From the NCBI GenBank assembly GCA_006176705.1, contig QRFJ01000367.1, positions 869,437 to 933,436 of the forward strand: a DNA stretch of 64,000 bases. Direction: 5' to 3'. Positions 49,726 through 62,560 of this stretch are shown piece after piece; the first letter of the stretch is position 1; every line of letters starts with the position of its first letter. The position numbers were made by a program, and so were the translations under genes. The notes below the pieces were generated by a model that was not told the DNA's origin, did not search any database, and was given only the letters and a program-made list of their open reading frames with translations. The DNA comes from Cocos nucifera. Its lineage: Eukaryota; Streptophyta; Magnoliopsida; Arecales; Arecaceae.

Positions 49726-51100
49726 ATGATGTGAAGGAAACAAAAGCATTTTATTTCATAAATTTTTTTTTTTACAAGAGCAATGACCCAATTGCTTTTA
49801 TAAAGAACAATAGTGAACAACTCAGATGGAATTACAAAAGCTTAACTCCGATGCGATGCGAAGACACGGTCAAAAATCTGATGAAGTTGAGGCTGTCGAT
49901 ATGTAGAAGGAGGTCCTCTGAAGACTTGAGACTTTAGGATCCCATAAAGGGTATCTAGGTCCGTGGAGGTACGAGATTTGAGGTGATGGACTTTCCACCG
50001 ATGTCGAAGTCAGATATTTTTGAAGTCCATGACTATACGACCCAGCCTTAGAATTTTTTCCAGTTGTTCGGATGTATGCCCTCCACGCTATGGAGGTGGC
50101 ACAATCTCAAATGCCACCACTTGAGCCACCAAAAAATGGCAACGATGGAGAATCCGACGAGATCGAGACAGAGTTTGCTCAGAATCCAACTCTGTCCTAA
50201 ACTTGGAATAAAGAACCCCTCCATCGAATACCGATGCATGATAGACAATCCGGGTAAAGCTTCTTAATATGACTTCGAAGAACTCCTTCAGTGCTCCAGT
50301 CATAGTTTCTGAGAACATAATGGCTGAGGGAGCCTTTGAGCCATAAGATTTAAACTTTAGACGTCCGAGTGGTGGCTTAACCCCTTCCTGCTTTCCTATA
50401 AGGGTGGCACAACCATAGGCCCCTTTGAGTAAGTCACAAAATCCTACCCTCTCAAAGCTAGAGAATCATGATAAAGCTCTCAGGACCAAACGAAAGATCA
50501 TCCCCTACAAGCGAAGCAGGATGATAAAGATCTTAAAACCGAGAGCGAAAGTATCTGGATGACAAAGTCCTTGCCGTCGACACCCCCAAGTTAATCGAGA
50601 TCAACCAACATTCCTCTGTCTCCTTGGTTAGATAACTACCTCCATCGGAAGATGAAAAAACTCCATCTCCTTGTAGGAGACAACCAATTTGCAGATATTT
50701 CTCTAAAAGACAAAGAATGTCATGGATAGAATAGCTAGCGAATAGGATGTCACTATAAATAGGCAGATCCGCCATAATTACGAATGTTCGATCTTACCAC
50801 ATGCAAATCGGAGAGTGGGTGTATCTGTAGTCCCATGACTAAGTAGCAGATTTTGAGTCAAATTCGTGGTTACGTCACTTCTATAACCATGCACATTTAA
50901 TGACACACATGAAAGATTGGGTACGTCCCATCAAATATGCGCACAAAAAATGAAAAGATCAGCTCATAGGTTCATGAGCCGAGGTTGGAAAGTACAAAAA
51001 ATGCACGAGTCGAAGAAATAACTTCTTAGATCGGAGTAAAATGGAAAGAACAAAGCAAAATTAGAAAGTCAAGGAGAATAAAAGGGAGAAGTTTTATTCA
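49726..51100 (-). other. Region between Tat repeats and antisense genes
   Basis: No known domain. An 80-codon minus-strand frame with a true ATG (50,775-50,533) reads MADLPIYSDILFASYSIHD. Another frame follows at about 50,318-50,088. These may be leftovers of a third antisense reading frame or read-through sequence of the antisense transcripts. Confidence 0.35.
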
Positions 51101-51149
51101 TAATAAGGCTCTTTACAAAAGCTCCTGAAGAGCTAAAAAGAATAAAAAT

Positions 51150-53065
51150 TCAAGACAAGTCGTCTGGAGGAATATCTAAGAAGCTTAAATCCAACTCAGG
51201 ATATTTCGAAGCTATTTCCTCATGGACAGCACGTTTTCCTTCATCGTAGGCATCCAGTGCAAAAGAGGCCTTCTCTTCCCTGAATTCATCAGATGCCCTA
51301 AAATCATTAACCGCCTTCAAGGCCTTCTCCTCGGTTGCTTTCGTCAAGAGTAAAGCCTCCGCCTCGGATGCTTCAGCCTTGACGACTCAATCTCTCAGTT
51401 CTGTGATCTCGACCTCTAAGGCCCCATTAATATCGATTAGACGGACATTCTCTTCCATAAATTTCTTCAATGTCATCTCGATGCCCAGAACTTTCTTCTC
51501 GATCTCTTCAGCTCTATCCGAACTCTCCACAACTTCTTTGGATAGCTGATCCTTTGCCTTTCGAAGGATCGTACTTTGAATCTCAAGTTCCATCATCCTT
51601 TTGGAAAAGTCAACGACGTTCTCTATGAACCCATTCAAGTAATGGGCAAGCTACAGAGGCATTGCATGAGGTTTGTAAGGACAAGTTCTAAAGCGAGAAA
51701 ACAAAAATTAAAAGAACAACAATCTATGACCTCGACTTACCTAGACAAAGCAGTCCAGAGTTTTTTTTCTCTTCATCTTTAGAGGATCAACCAGTATCTC
51801 GGATGCATCAGCAAGGAAAAGAAAATTTGAGAATGCTTCACAGTCCAACTTATAATCATGTTAGGCCAAACCATCATAGTAGACTTTGGCCAGTGTAGTC
51901 CCAGAAATACTAGCCTCCTCAAGAATTTTTAGCTCATCTAGTGGAACCTTCAATTTTGTCACCGCATGAGTTTTCGAAACATCGACATCAACATCGGCAT
52001 CCCTAGTAGAAAGTGCTCCAGGTATTGCAAGCTCACTGGCTCCCTTTCTCCTGAATAATTTCTCCTCTGGAAAAGGCTCAGGGACATCAGGAGCCGGTAA
52101 GCCTAAAATGACATCGCTAAACAATCATTCAATGGAAGCCTCATTGCCCTCCTCTGAAACTGAAAGCTCCAAGTCATGCGGAACCTGGATGATCTGAAAG
52201 TTCTCAACACTGAGAAGACTAGGCTCCTCGACTATAGAAGATTGTTGCACTGGGAGAGATTCAATTCGAATATGGGTAGACCTCTCACTGGCTGTACGAA
52301 TCTTTCTTTTACGATGACCATTTAGAACCCCAGCCTTAAGAGGACTCTGATCGGTTCTTGGAATTCAAAGCATTGACCATCTGGCATCAAGTCTACATAC
52401 TTAAAAAATTATTGATATACAAGAAAACAAACGCATAGTAAAAGAGTTGAATTGGCGGATCCTAACATTGAATAGAATTTGCTTGGATAGCAACTCCTTT
52501 AACTCTAGAATCTCATAACTTCGTAGGATCTTTAGGTCCTGTTCTAAATGCGGACAAGTGATGGATTCTTCAATAGATTCTCCTATGGCTCCTCCTAATC
52601 GACGAAACCCCAGTCTTCTCTCGAGGTTCGAAAAATAATTAAAAATCTAGTCTTCTATCCATGAACGATGGAAGGAGCACCCCGAATCAGTGGAGGAATA
52701 TTTTTTCTCAATCTGGGGGTCACGTACCACCAGTCGTGGGCCTCAGGATGCCTCTTCACTATGAAATAGTAATGAAAGAGCGTTACAGTTGGCTCCACCC
52801 TGGTTAGAAGGCATGCCACAGTGAAGCCGCAAATATGGCGCCATGAGTTTAGCACCATTGAACAAAGTGACATCTCCAGAAAATAAAAAAAAGTGATAAA
52901 AAGGGGATGAAGAGGAAACATCAATCCGGTCTAGAAACACTTCTCGTACACTTCGATCCGACTAGGAGGAGGGCTACAGGCCCTTTCTTCCGATTTGAAA
53001 ACTTTGAGTTGAAACTCTGGAGAAAAGTTGAACTGATCATGAATCAGTATCAGGTCATCCTCCAT
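51150..53065 (-). pseudogene. Tat antisense gene 1, spliced, gypsy-type transposon domain
   Basis: From the ATG at 53,065 (minus) the protein starts MEDDLILIHDQFNF. The family's N-terminal words SPPPSRIEVYEKCF, GLMFPLHPLF and RVEPTVTLFHYYFIVKRHPE follow; this is the 'putative gypsy type transposon' domain (Pfam PF04195). A middle acidic/Ser-rich part occupies about 52,392-51,741. A 90-bp intron (51,740-51,651; GTAAGT...CTGTAG) leads to a coiled-coil part and the end KRAVHEEIASKYPELDLSFL. A second candidate intron, 52,466-52,393, is in uncertain phase. Stops include a TAG at 52,931, a TAA at 51,861 and a TAG at 51,741, directly before the intron. The function of these antisense products is unknown. 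Confidence 0.75.
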
Positions 53066-53198
53066 TACCTCTGATCGAAAGGCTAAAGGGGCGAACTCGA
53101 AATCTCCAGATTGGGCCGTTCTTGCAAGAGAAAGAAAAATAGACAAAAATTTATGGCAAGAAGAAGATGACAAGATTCAATCCTTATTCCATCTGGAT

Positions 53199-53206
53199 CT
53201 TATATA
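53199..53206 (-). promoter_or_regulatory. TATA-like box of antisense gene 1
   Basis: On the minus strand TATATAAG lies about 135 bp before the ATG at 53,065, a normal plant TATA-to-ATG distance. I see no other core promoter word nearby. Confidence 0.4.
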
Positions 53207-53716
53207 GAACTGACGAAGATCTGAGTGATTTATTTTCTTAGAATATTAAATGCATGCAGTAGAGATTGATGCAGCATGGACACGTGATGGTTGGTGATTA
53301 GACGCGACCTTTGTCATCGATACAATAAATCGATATGGAGAGCCAAAATCGTGTCTTGCTCCACTCATGAGGCAGCATGTGAAGATGTGCTACAGTAATC
53401 GGCATGCGAATGGTGGTTTAAATTCCATCCCTCTTAGCTTCCCATGAATCGCTGGATGGACAGGCCAAGGACGAGGAGATAAATAGTTAAGCAAGAAAAT
53501 AGGTTCGACAATCTAGAACATCTCAAAAAGATAAGAAAAGAATAAGAAAGGAACCGCTTCGATGAAAAAGCATTTTTTTCATATATGAAGCCTTCATACA
53601 AAATTTTGGTACAAAAAAAAAGAGAAAAGAAAAGTGTATGTGCAAGAGAATATTGTCAGGAGCTCCTTGATAATTCACCTAAAAAAGATCCTCCTCCTAG
53701 CCTCAGATTGAGCTCT

Positions 53717-55093
53717 CTATGAGTCAAAATTTGCCTCATCTCCTTTGATAGCAAGATCAAACACGTTTGAGAATTCGCTGATGCAAACATGAATTATAGA
53801 TTGTAAGTTAATATCCGACCGATCTATATGCAAGGACTCAGTGGTTCCATCAGGAAGATGAGGCAAAACTATTTCTTTGTACTCATTAAAGCCTACATAA
53901 AAGCCCATCTTACAAGCCTTAATAATAGAGTTTGTCCTAGCTTTTCTTAACCTTTTGAGTGAATTATTTAATATTTGGGATTCAGTTGAAGACCTCCGAG
54001 CTGTAGGTCCTCCCATGGAAGAGGAAACTTGGGACCTCCGTGAAGCTCCCTCCATGTGATGACCCTCGCTTGAAGTCCTGGATCTCTTCGTCAATTGGTC
54101 ATTAAAATCTCGAAGAAGCACGGTCTCAGACAAAGATCCATCCCTTTCAGCCAAGGTCTTCTTCAGGCATCTGATGATGTCATAGGCACGACGACATTCA
54201 TGATCAACTTCTGACCTTTGCTTTTTGAGGATCTTGATCCTACGGCAAACTCTACTCAACTCGTCATCCTTTCGATGGATTACTTCTTAAGCTTCGGAAA
54301 GAACTTTTTCAGAGTAGTTGATCTCCTTAATCAGATCAGCATTAGCAGCTTTCTCTTGCTCAAGATAATATTTGAGCTTTTCGAGCTTGCTCTTCGTTTC
54401 TACAAGTTCTAAAGATGAAAACCCAGAAGTGGCTCCAACGAAACTCGCTAGATAATGACTAAGTAAAGCCAAAGAGTTGAAGCCCCCAGATACCTGATAT
54501 TGGACATCTTCATCTTCTAAAGTGAGCTTATCTATAGGAGGAAGATGCCTCCTCAAGAAATTGGTGACGACTCCCAAATTATTTGCAATAGGAAAAGAGG
54601 AAGAAACCGACGATATTTGGGGTGCCTCCTCCTGGATTGTCGTCGGGAAAACATATGAGCCAGGAATCTCTGCCCTTTGTGGTTCGATAGCTCCAACCGC
54701 ATCGATCGAGTTGAAGGAGCCGAAAGCCTTAATGGCTCTTCCTTCTGACTCTTTGGAAAGATTTGCTTCCGTCTCTAAGATAACGCGCATTGGAGAGAAA
54801 ATGGGGATGACCTCCGTAGAAGTTTCCACTGTCGCTTCTATCACCGTCTCCACATTTTCCTCCATTAAATCCACTGACTCGATCCTAATATTACCCACTG
54901 AGTTTTATAAATCACTCCTTGACAAGGACCTATCTCCTTCCACATCATCTAGGATGGGAGGGGGAGATGTTAAAGGAGCCTCCGGGACTTTAGCAGAGGA
55001 ACTCCCGAAAGTTTGGGTTTGAGAGAATGAAATCTTGGATCGCAATCTTTGAGCCGATAGCCTCTTCAATGTCGCAGCCATCTGAGAATCCAT
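53717..55093 (-). pseudogene. Tat antisense gene 2, 459 codons with two stops
   Basis: One frame runs from the ATG at 55,093 to a stop at 53,717 with no frameshift; only two TAA codons (54,907-54,905 and 54,289-54,287) interrupt it. It starts MDSQMAATLKRLSAQ, followed by Ser/Pro-rich and Val/Glu-rich stretches. A hydrophobic patch, FNSLALLSHYLASFVG, leads into a long predicted coiled coil (ETKSKLEKLKYYLEQEK to RCLKKTLAERD). The end is MGFYVGFNEYKEIVLP and an Asp-rich tail. It lacks the PF04195 domain of antisense gene 1, but its coiled-coil-plus-tail layout is similar. No enzyme motif is visible. Much better preserved than the sense gag-pol. Confidence 0.7.
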
Positions 55094-55196
55094 TCGGAGT
55101 AAAAGCCTAACAAGGCAGCTTCAAAAGAAGGTATGCAAAAAATAAAAAATTTATGTTTAGAAATACTTTTCATTCTCCAATTATCCTCTCCACATG

Positions 55197-55203
55197 CTTT
55201 ATA
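55197..55203 (-). promoter_or_regulatory. TATA-like box of antisense gene 2
   Basis: On the minus strand TATAAAG lies about 105 bp before the ATG at 55,093 and 136 bp inside the 3' LTR boundary. Confidence 0.4.
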
Positions 55204-55323
55204 GCAAGAGGGGAGAAGACAAGAAAATACTTGTTATTAAATTTGTAATTACAGATGAAAAAGTAACTCATCCGATCTGAGGCGCTGTCTATGATTAGTT
55301 TTTTCGTCTGATCCTCAGACTCA

Positions 55324-55338
55324 GCACTAGGAGGATAA
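55324..55338 (+). other. Tat polypurine tract
   Basis: GCACTAGGAGGATAA lies directly before the 3' LTR. The AGGAGGA core is the likely primer. Confidence 0.55.
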
Positions 55339-55957
55339 TGTTATGGTGGTAATAAAATACCTTAGATCGACTGATATACCCCAGAGACATCTTAGCTCAG
55401 TCTATTCTGACAAGCACTTGTAGATCAGGATATTACTATAATATCCTCTGAATAGATGACTAACGTCGGAGGGCCAACTTGACCTAATATTTATGAAAAT
55501 ACCCCGGCTAGCACCAATCATCTTTAAATTACCTCGGATAAAGAAAGTTTCCCATGAATTGATCGCAATACAACTATAATCAAGTCGTAGATAAGCCACC
55601 ATCTACTCGTCCAAAACCATCGGTGATAAATTGAGAATCCTAATCACACTAGCAACCGTCATTCCATTCGAAAGGTTCATAAAAATCTCGCCACAATGAG
55701 ATTAGCGGTCTAAAATCAGCGGAATGGCGTAACCATCGTATAAAATTTTTTTCATAAATACCATGAATCCCGAGGATCCAGGTAAGTAAGAAATTTCTCT
55801 CAAAAAAAATTAGCTCTTGCTTGTTTCTGACTTGAGCATCGGAGAATCCTTACCGAATACTAAATCCTCTAATCTGGACTTTATTTTACAGGTTCTTAAG
55901 CTTATCTACATGGAGCTATTCGTCCAATTTTGAAGTCGATGATTCTCAGTAGTAACA
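55339..55957 (+). repeat. Tat 3' LTR
   Basis: A complete 619-bp LTR beginning TGTTATGG and ending AGTAACA, followed by the AAAAT target duplication. Confidence 0.93.
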
Positions 55958-55962
55958 AAAAT

Positions 55963-56338
55963 TATATCCCTTTTTATCCTTTTTGATCGATGAGGCCTTT
56001 AATATATGGCCTTTTTCTTTAGTTGATGTACATAAATATTTTTTGAAATATTAATGAGTCAATATTAAATATTAATGGTGAAAACTTCTTTTATTAATAT
56101 ATATGGAATGGAAGTGCCATGATAGTATGGTACACATGGCTGATGTAGGTTCCATCTCGACAAAATCTTCATTGAAAATATACTATTTTTTTATTTTTAT
56201 TAATTATATAATTATTTAAAAATAATATATATTTTATTAATATTAAAAATATTTATTTTATTAATAAATATTTTTATGAGAAAGTTTGAGAAGAATTTTT
56301 TTTTTGTATCTTTTGAAAGTTACATCTCCTTCCTTTTC

Positions 56339-56381
<43 letters not shown>

Positions 56382-59300
56382 CAACAAAGCTTTTAATGAT
56401 TTTTTTAAAAGTTCATACACATGAACAAATGCTTCATGAAATATTAATAAATAAATATTAAATATTAATAGAAAAAACTCCTTTCATTAATATGCGATGG
56501 AGTGCTATGAGAGTGTGGTATATGTGATGGATGGAGGCACCGGCTTGGTAGATCCTTTGTTTAAATATTAAATATTAATGGAAAAGACTTCTTTCATTAA
56601 CATGGGATGGAGTGCTATGGGAGTGTGGTACATGTGATGGATAGAGGCGCTGGCTTGGTTGAGCCTCCATTTTATATATGTTTTTATGAGATAGTTTGAG
56701 AACAAGTTCTCTTCTTGGATCGAAAAATTATTAATTAAAATTATTTTATTATATATATTTTAGATTATTTAATAAAAAATTAATATATTATTTATTGTTG
56801 AAATAAATTTATTATTATTTAAGCTTGATTATAAATTTTGAATGAAAAAGATTTATTATTAATAGACATTTTATTTTTCTCAACAAATCAAGTGCAAGAT
56901 ACAATGAACTTGGGATTCATGGTTGCTTTCCATCGTATTCAGAAATAATTACTTTTAGGATGCATTTTGTTAAGAGAAATTTAGCATGCATGAAAAATAA
57001 ATTTTATATTAAATTATCATATTTGGTATGAAAAATAGATAAAAAATATAGTAAAATAAATGGTTGATCCTACATATAGTTTTTTAATAGATAGTGAAAA
57101 CAAAACAACACTAGAGGGTGGTATTTATTTCCTCGTATTAGATCGCAGGTTGTAGTCTGAAAATATCATTTCTTGGCAAAAATTCCTTACTTATATTATA
57201 TTGACACTATATTAATTATATTAACATAATCAATATTAACTATATTAATATATTAATTATCAATAAATCTAATATAGAAATTTTTAATAATTAATATGAT
57301 GAATTACTTGCATTTGCTTACCTGTTTTCTAGCTTGTACTTGCATAAAGGAGGGAAAATAAGCTTCAGACTTTAGTGGAAATTCATTCCCGTCTCAGATC
57401 TTAATCCTTAGGATTCATTTGGAGGATCCGATGAAGCCTTTTAGCAGAAAATAATTCTAATTAAATTTCGTAATCATCTGAATCATCATCTGCTATTTCT
57501 TCGTATGCTTTTTTTTGTTTTAGCAGAATCGGATTTACTTCGAAGCTCTCTCTATCTAAGGACAGAGCAAAGAAAACAAAGTTATGGCATACTCCTCCTC
57601 AACAAGTGCTAGTGCATAGCGTGATGCTAGAATTGCGCTTGCTGCAAAGAAAAGGTAACCGTAACCATAACTGTATCATCTCCTACTAAGACCTAGCCTA
57701 GCCACCGCCTTTTGTTATCTTCCCTTTCCGTATCCATCCTAGGGTAAGAAGAAGCAGAAGAGAAAGCCCTTGATCTGAGAAAGAAGGCTTTTTAAAATCA
57801 ACCACCCGGGAATGAAGGTAGGGCGAAGGCATTCAAAAATATACCAAAACATACTAAAATCTATTTTTAATAAAATATAATTTTTAATATATATAATTAA
57901 TTAAAAATATTTATTAACTTATATAAATATATCTTAATATTTGAAATAGCTGATATTGACAATATTTATGCAAATGGGCCATAAATGGCCAACCAAGATA
58001 GTAATTATTTTGAATTATTTATTTAAACATATTGCTGAAAATTTGATAATATTCTCGTATAAAATAACCTCCAATCAAAAATAGTAATTTTTTTTGATAC
58101 TATTTTTTAAAATAATTTTTCTACCAACTAGATATGATAAAATTTATTTTTCTTCATAATCTTTTGCCCAAATGAATTTCCAAGGAATCACCAGGTTACC
58201 TTCATACCCCAACCAAATATATCCTTAGGCGTTTGTTCTTTTATGGTAAAAAGATTAAAAATAAAATTATGAAAGCATTGGAGATGAAGATGGGCATCTT
58301 AAAAGTAAAATTAAATATCTATTTGATCAGTTGACGAAAAAAATGATTTAGCCATTCTCTAGATGGATAAGATTTTTTTTTCATTTCATGTGCAAATGTT
58401 ATTCATAAAAAAATAATTTATTTATTTTAGAAAATATTAAAATATGAGTACATTGATCAATAGAAAAGTTCATCAATTTTTTTATGATATTAATCCACCA
58501 AAGAATAGGATGTAAAAACGAATCTTAAACCCCGCAGCGAAATTGAAGTCTTATTGCTAAGATTGTAGTCTTGACTGCTTAGTAAATCCAGTCGGTACCG
58601 TACAGAAGAATGAGGACGGGGTTGTCACCAACACATGAAATATGTTTCATAGAACTTATTGCACACGTGTGATATTTGCTATGCTTAGGACTAACTAGTA
58701 TGATACTGACTTATAAATCTTAGATTGATCATTGCTAAGCTAATGCAAGGTTCACTATATTTTCAGGTGGAACATTGAGATGCCGAAGATGGTAAAAGTT
58801 TCCATATCTATAATATCGGATGCTGGGTTAGGGATGGCCATGTTCAGCTGAGGTACTTGCTTCAAACTATCTGCTTATTTGGAAGATTAAGGCGAAGATT
58901 GATGCTAACAATTTCTGTGGGGTCTTCAATCAGGTCTGTTTATGGCCTTGCAACCCAACATGGTAGCTTGTGGTAAATCTGGTGCAGCATTGGTGATAGC
59001 CGCCCACTTCCTGATGGGTCCAGTGGTGAACTTCCGCTATCATTGGGGTACACCGGAATTTTTTTGCATATAGCTATGATGCTCCAAACCCAGCATTCAG
59101 ATTAGGCACGAGTATTTAAAGAGAACTCAGCAGTGGAGAAGATAAGGCTGGCTCGCCGATTGCACTGGCATCCGACGGCCTTCAATCGGTCATACCAGCT
59201 TGAGGATTATGCACCGGTCATTGTTGGATGGCCTTATCACTATTCGATAGGATTCGGGATCTCTTAATTCATTTTTTTTTTAAAATAAAAAATTGAATTA

Positions 59301-62300
59301 AAATTGATAATAAATTTATCGTCTTCAATTCAAATTGGCCTAAATACAAATTGGCCTAAATAGGCCAGGTTTTACGGTAGCAATTGTACAGGTACTCCTT
59401 AGCAAACCCTTGCAGTAGCCAGAAGTTGTTGAACTTGGATCTAATAGGCGTACTTGGGCATTATAGGCTGCCCTCCCCGAGGGAATTGTTCCCTTTGTGT
59501 TTGCTAAGGAGCACAGTTGTTGTGCGGTCATTGCAAGCACTTCGTAAGTGGATGTTTGAAAGTTTCGTATCCATATAAAAATAATATTGTATCTTGTTAT
59601 CTGTATCCTTTATTGCAACTTACCGTTGTCTTGGGGTTGTATTCGGAATGCTGATTGCTCTACCGGTAATAATTGTCTACTATTTTCTTCTTGGACTGTA
59701 GAGGATGAACACCAGTTGGGACTCACCTATGAAGCTCAATTTTCTATTCTGTAGCGATTTGACCACAATAAGCCTAACATGCCAGTTTTGTTGGACCAGG
59801 GCGCACAACGTAACCATGCCTGAATACGTATATTTTAGACAAATTTATTGGTGTTCTTGTTGCGATCGGTAGGAAGAATAATGAAATAAGAAGGAAGAAA
59901 GAAAAGAAAAAAATTAAATAAATAAATAAAAAAAAAGGAGAAAACTAAGAGCACATAAAAATTTTTGTGATTCGGTCTATTGACCTTCATTTATAGATAG
60001 AAACAGTGCAAAAACTTTAACATAAAAAAGATTAAAAATTATAGAGTAAAAAATTACCTCATAATTTCTAGCATCCAATTTATCAGATTTTAGGATGCCC
60101 AATTACAACTCTTAGTTACTATTTATTTTCTTTAGGATTATAGGGAATATATATAATAGAGTAAACAAATTTAGACTTAAACTTGTATTTCTATAATAAA
60201 TCAGTTTAGACCAGTATCCTAATTTGGTATAGGCTTGAATTGCCATCCAAAATAGATCTTCAGTTGATGTAGACTTATCCTACTAGAAGTAAAATTCAAA
60301 ACAAACTCAACAATTCTTTTTATCTATAAATATTCAATGTTATGTTTTAAAGATTTTTTTTTTTTATTTTTAATTTTTTTTTATTGTTAAGTCTAGGGAG
60401 ATCATAAACCTAAAATTGACTCATGAATCAAGGAGAGACCTAGCAAGAAAAATTGAGAAGTTTCCTTGATATCATCTTAGTTCTACAGGAAGGTATGCCA
60501 TGATACAAGCGGATATTGCAGGATGGCAAACAATGAACGCAATGAACACAAACAGGGTAAAGACTCTGAGCCATCACCAATTTGTGTGCCCTCATGATAG
60601 ATTAAGCGTCCTCCAGCTACCGAACAGGATTAAGAAGTTACAATGCCTTACTTTTAGTTCATCTTTATTGCTTACAGCTGGGAAAGGTGGTAATGCTTGA
60701 ACTTGGAGAAAAGTGGTGGTAGGCTGGTGGAGATCAAGGAAAGGGACAACATGCCAAAGCAAGAGATCACGTCATGGCAGTAGTTATAACCATCAGACAG
60801 ATGGAGCTCCATGACAACAAGGGTTGATTAAAACAAACACTTGCATATAAAGTCCCAGACTTAAATTAGGCTGGTGAGGCTTACAAGAGAGGTGGAATTG
60901 ATAATCAAAAGATCATCTCTGAAATGGAATAATAAAAGAAAAGCAAAAATAGGTGTCACACCGGAGCTACCGATAACAGATGGAGGAGAAAGTGGTAAGA
61001 TCGTAAACTCTTCTTAGTCTGGATGAAGTGATGATCATAAACTCTTGTTGGTCCCTCACTCTTTCATATGTTTACTTGTTTTCATTTTGTTATTGTGTTT
61101 GTGTCCCATAGCTCTCGAGATCAGCAAGTCTGGTGATGTTGGCATGCATTGGTTACCAGCAGATCTAACGAGGATCATCCAAAAGAAACAGAACGCATGG
61201 GATGAGTGAATTCAGTAAGTGTAGATGGAAATAAAAGAGAAATCCCCAGGAGAGATTATTAACAATGATTACTGTGGGGCAGCTGGAGGTCCGTACTGAA
61301 GAAGACTAATTAAACAACAAACCTCAAATGAGTTTTTTTTTCCCTAATAATAATTAGGACAGAAGGAAGCCAAGTATATCCATTATCCAATGATTTCACC
61401 ACTTAAACCAGTTGGCACCTTAATATGATTTCTGTGGAGCAACACTTGCAGCATCACAGTGAGAAAAAAATTAAGACAACAGCAAGTCTGAGAGCAATGA
61501 GAGATGATGATCATGAGCATGATGAGTCTGAAGAACCTAATGTCTGGCACAGGAAGGACTACACTTGGTGTAACGAGGAGATCAGCACACATGGAAGACA
61601 TACAGAACATCCTACATCTTCAGCAATTGATCATGATGTGCACCTTCAACTTCCATTTTTCTTTCTAATTTTGCGATGTTTGTTTGTCCCACAACCATCA
61701 GAGCAGCTGACATAATATGTTAGTGTTTCATTTTCAGCTACTCTTACACGCATGGAACAAAGTTGATTGGAATGGATGAACTACAAGATTTCTGGTGGTA
61801 AAGAGAGAGACACCAAGGAAGTCATAATGCGTGGTCATTACTGATGGATTTGGGGGCTGCATGGCAGGGAGAAGTTGTTAATATATATCCTTGGATATGA
61901 TTTAAAACATACTACGTTAATACAATTAAGAAAATATACATATTTGATATAAAGGTCGCAAGTGGTACACATACCGAAATGATTATTAGCATGACAGAAG
62001 GTAACGTTCACATTATGGATAGGGAGCAACCTTTAACTGAAAGGATAACTAGTACAACCTTGCAACCGCAATAATTACATAGAGCAACAGACATCATTCA
62101 TAGAGAAAATTTTGTCAATTCTCAAACTCATTACAGAATATGTCAACCGGTCATGTGTTTTCATCAATATGTTAAGAAATTACGCAGGAATAAAATCACA
62201 TATAGATGGGAAGCATATGGATGAATGGGATTAATTGAAGTAATTCTTTTTATTCAAGAAAACTTTAGAGTTGATTTTGTATGCGTACAACTTTACAACA

Positions 62301-62560
62301 AGCATCCAGGAATGATAAATTCCTGTTATGAGATACATTTGTGGTGGTACAGAATACATGGATAAGCACAATTTCATCAGAATGTGCTGAAAATTAAATG
62401 GTCAGAAAGAAGAGAAACAGTAGGAGAAAAGCAAACCAAAAATTGAACTGCTTACTTCCTATTTCTTATGACTTACACTTACCGTATAATCCTAACATCT
62501 TCACTCTATATGGATCCACAAGATAGAATGCTATAGTGTTCCCACGGTTGATTTTGCACC
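55963..62560. other. AT-rich spacer before the transporter gene
   Basis: No supported gene. It contains a 39-base T run (56,341-56,379), the tandem units at 56,455-56,680 and AT-rich blocks resembling those at 17.1-17.7 kb. A few mixed stretches (57,540-57,780; 58,750-59,250; 60,480-61,730) have no convincing frame. The last ~300 bp before 62,561 probably include the transporter's 3' UTR. Confidence 0.5.
56455..56680. repeat. 110-bp tandem units with dispersed relatives
   Basis: GATGGAGTGCTATG occurs at 56,496 and 56,606, with the surrounding ~110 bp repeated: AAATATTAAATATTAATGGAAAAG, CTTTCATTAA, then GTGATGGATGGAGGC. A looser third copy lies at about 56,056-56,165, and the GGTGGAGGC...GAGCCTCCATT end occurs at 36,925-36,960 on the other side of the Tat element. 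Confidence 0.75.

Larger units (their letters stand above)
37231..55957 (+). mobile_element. Ty3/Gypsy Tat-lineage retrotransposon with nested CACTA
   Basis: LTRs begin TGTTATGG and end AGTAACA/AGTAATA. The 5 bp outside are AAAAT on both sides (37,226-37,230 and 55,958-55,962). Without the 5.76-kb CACTA insert it is about 13 kb. The order is LTR, primer site, gag, protease, reverse transcriptase, RNase H, a second RNase H-like domain, integrase, a repeat-rich region, two antisense genes, LTR. The extra RNase H, the C-x2-H-x4-H-x4-C gag knuckle and the antisense genes near the 3' end all fit Tat. The two LTRs differ at roughly one site in eight by eye, so the insertion is old. Confidence 0.93.

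Noticed and set aside
57584..57770. Possible small gene beginning ATGGCATACTCCTCC with an exon-like end AG|GTAACC
   Set aside because: An in-frame TAG comes after 11 codons, and the basic continuation near 57,743 (GKKKQKRKPLI) is too short to identify. It may be a relic, but I cannot support it.
59340..59578. Two overlapping 64-66-codon frames on opposite strands
   Set aside because: There is no domain, no splice context and no similarity that I recognise.
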